Source of the DNA: Fen-999 sp964530115
GTDB taxonomy: Bacteria; Pseudomonadota; Gammaproteobacteria; Burkholderiales; Rhodocyclaceae
DNA length: 64,000 bases
Assembly (NCBI GenBank): GCA_964530115.1
Contig: CAZGYD010000104.1
Span: 6,931 to 70,930, forward strand
Direction of reading: 5' to 3'
A program made the translations under genes and the position numbers. How positions within the stretch are numbered: position 1 is the first letter of the stretch; each line of letters begins with the position of its first letter. Shown piece after piece: positions 57,701-64,000 of this stretch. The notes under the pieces are model-generated. The model was not told where the DNA came from, made no database searches, and was given only the letters and a program-made list of their open reading frames with translations.

Positions 57701-58212
57701 GTGACCCCGGCCGCCTCCTCGAGGAAGAAGCGCAGATCTTCCGGCTTCGATTCGACGATGCGCGAGATCGTGCCCTGACCGATGATGGCGTAGGCGCGCG
57801 GGCCGAGTCCGGTGCCGAGGAACAGATCGACCACATCGCGCCGGCGCACGTGCAGGTTGTTGATGTAATAGCTCGAATTGCCCTCCCGGTCGAGCACACG
57901 CTTGACCGTGATCTCGGAATACTGCGACCACTGGCCGGCCGCGCGCCCCTGGGAGTTGTCGAAGAAGAGCTCGACGCTCGCCCGGCTCACCTCCTTGCGC
58001 GAGCCGGAGCCCTTGAAGATCACGTCCTGGATCGATTCGCCGCGCAACTCGGAGGCCTTGGACTCCCCCAGAACCCAGCGCACCGCGTCGATGATGTTGG
58101 ACTTGCCGCAGCCGTTCGGTCCAACCACGCCCGCGAGCTGGGCCGGGAAGAGCACCGTCGTTGGCTCGACGAAGGACTTGAAGCCGGCGAGTTTGAGCTT
58201 GATGAGACGCAC
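54709..58212 (-). CDS. smc: chromosome segregation ATPase SMC
   Basis: 1167 residues. Walker A is G-P-N-G-C-G-K-S-N-I-I-D near residue 32. Long coiled coils flank a hinge at roughly 520-650. The ABC signature L-L-S-G-G-E-K-A-L-T and Walker B F-C-L-L-D-E-V-D-A-P near 1095 are both present. It compacts and separates chromosomes with ScpA and ScpB, which are not in the window. In the second coiled coil, near residue 687, S-E-T-Q-S-S-Q-H-A-V is encoded by repeat copy 12. It heads the smc-zipA-ligA-galU-hpt chain. Confidence 0.96.
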   Translation of the reverse strand: MRLIKLKLAGFKSFVEPTTVLFPAQLAGVVGPNGCGKSNIIDAVRWVLGESKASELRGESIQDVIFKGSGSRKEVSRASVELFFDNSQGRAAGQWSQYSEITVKRVLDREGNSSYYINNLHVRRRDVVDLFLGTGLGPRAYAIIGQGTISRIVESKPEDLRFFLEEAAGVTKYKERRKETEHRLEDARENLARVDDIRNELEGQIARLESQAEVARRYHELHGELGRRQNLLWLKKRNDARAEAERLSREVEKAINRVEAETAQLREVEARVEEAREAHFLASDALHAAQAEMYAANAEVKRLETEIHHLRDARQRLETRLAQLETERQHWTSEQKRVEEEEFRWKALLENSAERLTAAQARHEEAAQRVPEAEAAVEEAARAVAEARKALNEAEQGLRLAEADRGHALRAIENFAARRVRLEQERASLPAPDPVHLESARETEARASEELAVQQTTAAELQARLPELEAALKEARERLAAAHRATTEARARRDALVQLQSRVQQSGALEDWLKANGLADALPLWRRIRVEPGWETAVESVLRERLSAFSADDGLARRVLASPPPATVSFGRPAGEGVAEATDGSLRAKVRCDDVRWSAVLDEWLGGIQCADDLGARLAAGGTWVNRRGDLLSPHGLTLYVPDVKTHGVIERQREIEELAGRISALEAEEAAAREAQSAAEHALSETQSSQHAVRKLIEELRQRAHTAHVEALKLAQAQARYEERAGQIARDLDDIRAGEEGERDSLARAEAEAGVLRERLAEARRQLEEALERQRQKDTTLREARALEHQLAREAQEAGFSERECRSKLEDNARAAETARLQLERIAGETDTATAELAAISDAVLQEQLQSALDSRSGREGLLAERRNALETAAAGLRALEEQRLKLEQGLQPAREKIGDWKLKQQAAELNAEQFSQRLVEAGVTTPEQEAELAAGLTPALKESVLATDIARLTAEIEALGPVNLAALEELTVARERKGFLDAQSSDLSTAIHTLEDAIRRIDRETREQLQETYDTVNRHFGELFPQLFGGGEAKLILTGDEILDSGIQIMAQPPGKKNSTIHLLSGGEKALTAIALVFAMFQLNPAPFCLLDEVDAPLDDTNTERFCGMVKRMSAQTQFVFITHNKIAMEMAQHLIGVTMQEQGVSRVVEVDIEEALRMTEREAA
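56134..56157 (-). repeat. dispersed repeat copy 12 (inside smc)
   Basis: Two changes from consensus, sense with smc. The frame differs from the other intragenic copies and reads E-T-Q-S-S-Q-H-A, in a coiled-coil region after the hinge. Confidence 0.7.
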
Positions 58213-58313
58213 GTTCGGGAAATCAGCCGCTTACATGAAAAAACCGTCCCGGGACCGGACGGTGCGCGCATTATAATCGCAAGCACTTTGCATCACGCCG
58301 GACGTCGCCCGCC

Positions 58314-58733
58314 ATGGCCACCCGCCCCTCGAAGACGCTGGAAACCTTCCCCAACCCCGCGCCGCACCGGGATTACCAGATCCATATGGAAATCCCGGAA
58401 TTCACCTGCCTCTGCCCGAAGACCGGACAGCCGGACTTCGCGGTGCTGACGCTCGACTACGTGCCGGACGAACTCTGCATCGAACTCAAGAGCCTGAAGC
58501 TCTACATCTGGAGTTTCCGCGACGAGGGGCATTTCCACGAGGACGTCACCAACCGCATCCTCGACGACCTCGCCGCGGCGGTGAAGCCGCGCTTCATGCG
58601 GCTGACGGCGCGTTTCTACGTGCGTGGTGGCATCTTCACCAACGTCGTCGCCGAGCACCGCAAACCCGGCTGGCAGCCCGCGGCCCGCATCGAACTGGCC
58701 GAGTTCTCCCCCCAGTCGAACGTCCGGGGATGA
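58314..58733 (+). CDS. queF: preQ1 synthase QueF (type I)
   Basis: 139 residues, the short unimodular form. The catalytic cysteine is in F-T-C-L-C-P-K-T-G-Q-P-D-F near residue 35-45. The NADPH motif E-L-K-S-L-K-L-Y is near 62, followed by F-H-E-D-V-T-N. It reduces preQ0 to preQ1 for queuosine in tRNA. It is divergent from smc and overlaps the next ATG by 4 bp. Confidence 0.95.
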   Translation: MATRPSKTLETFPNPAPHRDYQIHMEIPEFTCLCPKTGQPDFAVLTLDYVPDELCIELKSLKLYIWSFRDEGHFHEDVTNRILDDLAAAVKPRFMRLTARFYVRGGIFTNVVAEHRKPGWQPAARIELAEFSPQSNVRG

Positions 58734-59473
58734 CCGGCGTGCGCGAGGCCCGCCTCCGCTTCGCCTCCATCGGCCGCGCACTCGCGGCGGGGCGCACCGT
58801 TGCAGCGCGCGCAGGCAGGGTCGGGACGGGCTACGCGGCGATCTTCACGATCCTCGGCGCCGTCATTCTCTGGCTGCTCGTCAGGAGCGGCTTGACCCCC
58901 TTCGTCATCGCCGCCGCCGGCGCCTTCATGCTGGTCGGACCGATCATCCTCACCGGCTTCTTCGGCATCGTCCATGCCGTCGAAACCAGTGGCGCCGCAA
59001 CCGCCGACGCGGTATTCGAGGGCTTCCACCGGCCGCCGGCAGCGATCTGGGTCATCGCCCTGGTCTGCATGCTGCTGTTCATGATCTTCGTCACCGATGC
59101 CGGCATCCTCTACAGCTACATGGTCGGCGGCACGCCGCTCTTTCCCGCCGACATGCTGCCGCCGCCGGAGGGCGCCGTGTCATTCATCTTCTGGGTCGCA
59201 GTTTCGGGCACTGCGATCGCATTCCTGCTGTTCAGCGTCTCCGCCTTCTCCGTGCCGCTCGTGTGCGAACACCGCGCAACCCTCGTCACCGCTGTGGTCA
59301 CGAGCGTCAGGGTCGTCTTCCGGAATTTTCCGGTCACGATGGCGTGGGCCGCACTGTTGTCGATCGCCGTCTTGGGCAGCATCCTTCTGCTGCCGCTGCT
59401 GCCCTTCGTCCTGCCGGTGATGGCCTACGCGAGTCACGCCCTCTACCGCGAGGCGCTACCCCCCGATCCGTGA
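58730..59473 (+). CDS. DUF2189 multi-pass membrane protein
   Basis: 247 residues with about six membrane segments from residue 35 onward. P-I-I-L-T-G-F-F-G-I-V and V-F-E-G-F-H-R-P-P are typical of DUF2189, sometimes annotated as cytochrome c oxidase subunit I-like, although no haem ligands are evident. The function is unknown. The start overlaps queF by 4 bp, and the end overlaps the convergent EamA gene by 18 bp. Confidence 0.8.
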   Translation: MTGVREARLRFASIGRALAAGRTVAARAGRVGTGYAAIFTILGAVILWLLVRSGLTPFVIAAAGAFMLVGPIILTGFFGIVHAVETSGAATADAVFEGFHRPPAAIWVIALVCMLLFMIFVTDAGILYSYMVGGTPLFPADMLPPPEGAVSFIFWVAVSGTAIAFLLFSVSAFSVPLVCEHRATLVTAVVTSVRVVFRNFPVTMAWAALLSIAVLGSILLLPLLPFVLPVMAYASHALYREALPPDP

Positions 59474-60355
59474 CGAGAACAGGCTGGCGGCGACGATCAG
59501 CGCGCCGCCGATCCATTCCTGCGGCCCCATCGCCTCGCCAGCCAGCCACCACGAGGCCAGCGCCGCCACCACGAGTTCGAAGAGCAGGATCACCACCGCC
59601 CGGCTCGCCGGCATTCTCGTCAGCCCGTACTGCACGACCGGATTGATGATCAGCAGCACCAATCCCACGGCGACGACGAGGAACGCGATCTCGGAGTCGA
59701 TCGATGCCACGGGCAGGCCGCCCGCGAGCGGAGCGAGCGGCAGGCCGAGCACCACCACGCCGAGGAACACGGCCATGGACTTTAGTTCCACGGAGTAATG
59801 ATCGGCCTTGCGGATCAGGACATTGGAGAGCGCGAAGAGGAAGCCCGAGGCAAGCCCCATCCATTCTGCCCCGGTGCGCGGCAGCGGCAGTCCGAGATCC
59901 GGCCGCCACAACATCACCATGGCGCCCGTCAGCGAAAGCGCGACGACTGCAATGCCCATCCGGTCGAGTCGTTCATCGAGCAGCAGGCGCGCGAGCAACA
60001 CCGTCCACAGCGGGGCGAGATAGAAAAGCAACAGTACGCGCATGACCTCGCCTTGCACCGTGGCGACGACATACCCGACATTGCAGGCCGCCACTGAGAG
60101 CGCGATGGCCACCAGCCAGCGATCGACGCCAGGGTGCCGCAGCCTGTGGCGAAAGAACACGGCGCCGAAAACGAGCGCGACTGCATAAGTCATCGTCGTC
60201 GCGGCAACGGGCGGGATCCCCGCGGACTCGATCAGGCGGTAGGGGTACCAGATCAAGCCCCAGACCGTCGCTCCGGAAAGGAGTGCCAGCGCGGCCGAAC
60301 CCGGCGTGCGCGCTGGCCTATAATTTCCGGCCATTTCGTCGTTGCTCGGTGCCAT
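59456..60355 (-). CDS. EamA/DMT family transporter
   Basis: 299 residues with ten membrane segments in two EamA repeats (G-A-T-V-W-G-L-I-W-Y-P near residue 28, and G-L-A-S-G-F-L-F-A-L-S-N near 170). It is a metabolite exporter or importer of unknown substrate in the inner membrane. An ATG at 60334 would shorten it by seven residues. Taken from 60355, its start is only two bases from the dapC GTG on the other strand. Confidence 0.85.
   Translation of the reverse strand: MAPSNDEMAGNYRPARTPGSAALALLSGATVWGLIWYPYRLIESAGIPPVAATTMTYAVALVFGAVFFRHRLRHPGVDRWLVAIALSVAACNVGYVVATVQGEVMRVLLLFYLAPLWTVLLARLLLDERLDRMGIAVVALSLTGAMVMLWRPDLGLPLPRTGAEWMGLASGFLFALSNVLIRKADHYSVELKSMAVFLGVVVLGLPLAPLAGGLPVASIDSEIAFLVVAVGLVLLIINPVVQYGLTRMPASRAVVILLFELVVAALASWWLAGEAMGPQEWIGGALIVAASLFSSRIGG
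60319..60324 (+). promoter_or_regulatory. probable -10 of dapC
   Basis: A perfect TATAAT lies 34 bp before the dapC GTG and inside the 5' end of the EamA gene. No convincing -35 lies 16-18 bp upstream. Confidence 0.45.
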
Positions 60356-60357
60356 CC

Positions 60358-61560
60358 GTGAATCCGAACCTCACCAAACTCCAGCCCTATCCGTTCGAGA
60401 AGCTCAGGCAACTGTTCGCGGGCACGACGCCGCCGGAGTACCTGAAGGAAATCCGGCTCTCGATCGGGGAGCCGCAACATGGCACACCCGAATTCATCAA
60501 GGAGACACTTGCCGCCAACCTGTCCGGACTCGCGAATTATCCCACCACCAACGGTTCGGACGAACTGCGCTGGGCCATCGCATCCTGGCTCGCGCGCCGC
60601 TACGGGATCCCCGTGCCGGATCCGGCACGGCAGGTGCTGCCCGTCAATGGTTCGCGGGAGGCGCTGTTCGCCTTTGCCCAGTGCGTAGCCGATGCCGCGC
60701 GCAGTGATGGACTGGTGCTCTGCCCGAACCCCTTCTATCAGATTTATGAAGGCGCGGCCTACCTCGCCGGACTGACTCCCGGTTTCATCAACCAGGTGGC
60801 CGACGACCGATTCCAGATGGATTTCGATGCCGTTGCCGAAGACGACTGGCGACGCACCCAACTCATTTACGTCTGCTCGCCCGGCAATCCGACCGGCAAC
60901 GTGCTCCACCTCGAGCAGTGGGCAAGGCTGTTCGAACTGTCGGACCGACATGGCTTCGTCATTGCCGCGGACGAATGCTACTCGGAGATCTACTTCGACG
61001 AATCGCGTCCGCCCCTGGGCGCCCTCGCCGCGGCACGGAAACTCGGCCGCGACGACTACCGCAACCTGGTCGTCTTTTCGAGCCTCTCGAAACGCTCGAA
61101 CGTCCCCGGGCTGCGTTCCGGCTTCGTCGCCGGCAATGCCGACATTCTCAAGAAGTTCTGGCTCTACCGGACCTATCACGGCTGCGCCATGAGTCCGCCG
61201 GTGCAGGTGGCCTCGACGATCGCCTGGCAGGACGAAGCCCATGTCGTCGACAACCGGCGGCTCTACAAGGAGAAGTTCGATCGGGTCACCCCGATCCTGG
61301 CCGGCTGTCTCGACACGCAGATGCCCGAGGCGGGCTTCTACCTCTGGGCCTCCGTCGCCCGCTACGGGCTTTCCGACACGGCGTTCGCCCGCGCCCTGCA
61401 CGACCGGTACAATGTCACGGTTCTGCCCGGAAGCTATCTGGCGCGCGAGGCGGGAGGCCTGAATCCCGGTGACGGCTTCATCCGGATCGCCCTGGTGGCA
61501 AGCCTGGACGAGTGTGTGGAAGCGGCACGGCGCATCGCCGACTTCTGCCAGACCCTTTGA
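60358..61560 (+). CDS. dapC: succinyldiaminopimelate transaminase
   Basis: 400 residues from a GTG at 60358; family members begin N-P-N-L-x-x-L-Q-P-Y-P-F. It is a fold-type I PLP enzyme with S-P-G-N-P-T-G-N near residue 175 and the PLP lysine in S-S-L-S-K-R-S-N near 245. It makes N-succinyl-diaminopimelate for lysine and peptidoglycan. It is the first gene of dapC-dapD-pilU-dapE. Confidence 0.93.
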   Translation: MNPNLTKLQPYPFEKLRQLFAGTTPPEYLKEIRLSIGEPQHGTPEFIKETLAANLSGLANYPTTNGSDELRWAIASWLARRYGIPVPDPARQVLPVNGSREALFAFAQCVADAARSDGLVLCPNPFYQIYEGAAYLAGLTPGFINQVADDRFQMDFDAVAEDDWRRTQLIYVCSPGNPTGNVLHLEQWARLFELSDRHGFVIAADECYSEIYFDESRPPLGALAAARKLGRDDYRNLVVFSSLSKRSNVPGLRSGFVAGNADILKKFWLYRTYHGCAMSPPVQVASTIAWQDEAHVVDNRRLYKEKFDRVTPILAGCLDTQMPEAGFYLWASVARYGLSDTAFARALHDRYNVTVLPGSYLAREAGGLNPGDGFIRIALVASLDECVEAARRIADFCQTL

Positions 61561-61590
61561 CCCCGAACACGACACAGAGGAACACGGACC

Positions 61591-62409
<819 letters not shown>

Positions 62410-62435
62410 CGCGGCCGGCGTCCGGGAGACCGACG

Positions 62436-63623
62436 ATGGCGACGATACTCGAAAAGCTCTTCCACCTGATGGCGGAGAAAAAGGCGTCGGACATCTTCGT
62501 CTCCGCCGGCGCCCCGATCAGCATCAAGATCCACGGCACCTGCATCCCGGTCAACCAGCAGGTCATGGATCCGGCGACCATCCAGAAGATGGCCTACGAG
62601 ATCCTCACACCCGAACAGATCCGCAAACTCGAGGAGAACCGGGAACTCAACCTGTCGATCGGCATCGCCGACGTCGGCAACTTCCGGATCAACATGTTCT
62701 GGCAGCGCGGCACCATCGGTATCGTCGTCCGCTTCATCACCAGCCAGATTCCGCGCATCGAGGAGCTCTCGCTGCCTTCGGTGCTCTCCGACATCATCAT
62801 GGAGAAGCGCGGCCTCGTGCTCGTCGTCGGTGCGACCGGCTCGGGCAAGTCGACGACCATCGCCGCGATGCTCGACCATCGCAACGCCAATCGCTCCGGC
62901 CACATCCTGACCGTCGAGGACCCGATCGAATTCCTCTTCAAGCACAAAAAATCGATCGTCAATCAGCGCGAGGTCGGCCTCGACACGCTCTCCTGGGGCG
63001 AAGCGCTCCGCAACGCCATGCGCCAGGCGCCCGACTGCATCCTGATCGGCGAAATCCGCGACAAGGAAACGATGAGCGCCGCGATCGCCTATGCGCAGAC
63101 CGGTCACCTGTGCCTGGCGACGCTGCACGCCAACAACGCCTACCACGCGCTGAACCGGATCATCAATTTCTTTCCGCTCGAGAACCGGACCTCCCTGTAT
63201 CTCGACCTGTCGGCGACGCTGCGCGCGATCATTTCGCAGCGGCTGGTCCGCAAGCCGGACGGCGCGCGCCTGCCGGCCGTCGAGATCCTGCTCAACACCC
63301 GCCACATCGCCGAGTTGATCGAGGCCGGCGAGATCAACGGCATCAAGGAGGCCATGGAGCAGAGCCTCGCCCCCGGCTCGCAGACCTTCGAACAGGATCT
63401 CTACCGCCTGTACAAGGAGCGGATCATTACCCTCGACGAAGCCCTGGCCAACGCCGATTCGCCGACCAACCTGTCGTGGCTGATCAACAATTCGCAGTTG
63501 CAGGCGCCCCCGGCGCAAGACACGGGCATCCGCGTGCCCTTCGCGACGGCCGCGACGACCGCCCCCGAGGCCGGCGGAAACGGTGCATCGTTCGCGGAAT
63601 TCACGCTGAAGCTGGACGACTGA
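62436..63623 (+). CDS. pilU: type IV pilus retraction ATPase PilU-like
   Basis: 395 residues. The Walker A motif is G-A-T-G-S-G-K-S-T-T near residue 132. Other motifs are E-D-P-I-E-F near 160, G-E-I-R-D-K-E-T-M near 205 and the His box H-L-C-L-A-T-L-H-A-N-N-A. The C-terminal extension after residue 345 favours PilU over PilT. It would help retract type IV pili at the inner membrane. No pilT is adjacent; its place between dapD and dapE suggests transcription with lysine genes rather than pilus genes. Confidence 0.88.
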   Translation: MATILEKLFHLMAEKKASDIFVSAGAPISIKIHGTCIPVNQQVMDPATIQKMAYEILTPEQIRKLEENRELNLSIGIADVGNFRINMFWQRGTIGIVVRFITSQIPRIEELSLPSVLSDIIMEKRGLVLVVGATGSGKSTTIAAMLDHRNANRSGHILTVEDPIEFLFKHKKSIVNQREVGLDTLSWGEALRNAMRQAPDCILIGEIRDKETMSAAIAYAQTGHLCLATLHANNAYHALNRIINFFPLENRTSLYLDLSATLRAIISQRLVRKPDGARLPAVEILLNTRHIAELIEAGEINGIKEAMEQSLAPGSQTFEQDLYRLYKERIITLDEALANADSPTNLSWLINNSQLQAPPAQDTGIRVPFATAATTAPEAGGNGASFAEFTLKLDD

Positions 63624-63627
63624 CGCC

Positions 63628-64000
63628 GTGGCGACGCCGACGCTCGACCTCGCGCGCCAGTTGATCGCCCGCCGCTCGGTCACGCCGGACGATGCCGGCT
63701 GCCTGGAACTCCTCGCCGCGCGCCTCGCGCCACTCGGTTTCACGATAGAGCGCCTCGACGGCAACGGCGTCTCGAACCTGTGGGCGAGGCGCGGCACGGC
63801 GCCGCCGCTCGTCTGCCTCGCCCGCCATACCGATGTCGGGCCGCCGGTGCCGGTCGCCCAATGGCGCCGCGACCCTTGCCTTCCGAGCGACCCGTACGGC
63901 CGGCCCTACGGTCGCCGCGCCGCGGACCTGACTACCCCTCACGCGTCCTCCGTGTGGCTGGTCGCGCGCTCTCGCCCCCCCCCCTCCCCCCACGCGTCGG
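63628..64000 (+). CDS. dapE: succinyl-diaminopimelate desuccinylase (3' truncated, degraded sequence)
   Basis: Open from a GTG at 63628 to the window end, 124 codons. The start A-T-P-T-L-D-L-A-R-Q-L-I-A-R-R-S-V-T-P-D-D-type opening is normal, although written here only in part of the expected length. From about base 63810 the fit to the family falls away: the expected F-A-G-H-T-D-V-V-P reads L-A-R-H-T-D-V-G-P, and G-R-G-A-A-D-M-K reads G-R-R-A-A-D-L-T. The last 30 bases hold long C-runs. DapE removes succinate to give L,L-diaminopimelate, following DapC. Confidence 0.8.
   Translation, partial: MATPTLDLARQLIARRSVTPDDAGCLELLAARLAPLGFTIERLDGNGVSNLWARRGTAPPLVCLARHTDVGPPVPVAQWRRDPCLPSDPYGRPYGRRAADLTTPHASSVWLVARSRPPPSPHAS

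Noticed and set aside
54805..58449. A 1214-codon open frame on the plus strand opposite smc
   Set aside because: Leu/Arg-rich antisense of the SMC coiled coil; no independent support.

Overview
The window is a GC-rich piece of a bacterial chromosome, almost certainly a betaproteobacterium. The gene order rpsB-tsf-pyrH-frr-uppS-cdsA-dxr-rseP-bamA-skp-lpxD-fabZ-lpxA-lpxB-rnhB, the smc-zipA-ligA run, and the DUF2189 and DUF4124 proteins fit that class. A Rhodocyclales-like lineage is my best guess, but the sequence alone does not settle it. I see no rRNA, tRNA, CRISPR array, transposase or phage gene. The first gene (ygfZ) is cut by the window start and the last (dapE) by the window end, where the sequence looks degraded.

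Layout. 1-6.4 kb: ygfZ, a TANGO2/NRDE protein, an L,D-transpeptidase fused to a GNAT acetyltransferase, and a probable operon ppdK-response regulator-tadA. 6.5-11 kb: a MerR-type regulator coupled to a VIT/VWA protein, then a YbaY-NlpE-like envelope protein lying between two copies of a structured repeat. 11-15.4 kb: an SDR oxidoreductase divergent from a TAXI-TRAP transporter set. 15.4-20.4 kb: guaB-guaA, a DUF4124 protein, ratA-rnfH and smpB. 20.5-25.1 kb: nfeD and paraslipin, ppsA and its regulator ppsR. 25.1-28.1 kb: a TonB-dependent receptor with a periplasmic binding protein. 28.1-43 kb: the large minus-strand cluster linking translation (rpsB, tsf, frr), UMP kinase, isoprenoid and phospholipid synthesis, outer-membrane protein assembly and lipid A synthesis, ending in rnhB and an RNA methyltransferase. 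43.2-50.1 kb: map, glnD, a methylthioinosine phosphorylase, typA carrying an in-frame stop, a small membrane ORF and a BamE-like lipoprotein. 50.1-58.2 kb: smc-zipA-ligA-galU-hpt, coupled by 4-bp overlaps. 58.3-64 kb: queF, a DUF2189 protein, an EamA transporter, then dapC-dapD-pilU-dapE.

The most unusual signal is a dispersed 24-25 bp repeat. Its left half is GAAACTCAGCCG, then come two variable bases, then GTAACACGCC. I find twelve good copies in both orientations across the window: eight between genes and four inside genes. All four intragenic copies lie in the sense direction, and three of them are read in the same frame as K-L-S-(R/G)-G-N/G-(T/A)-P. Two intergenic copies extend to about 90 bp, keep a hairpin of different sequence at a similar place, and flank the YbaY-NlpE gene as direct repeats.

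Other points of interest are the amber codon at codon 90 of typA, the L,D-transpeptidase/GNAT fusion, a MerR-type gene whose tandem operator runs to within 1 bp of its start codon, and a TonB receptor/binding-protein pair with no permease or ATPase.
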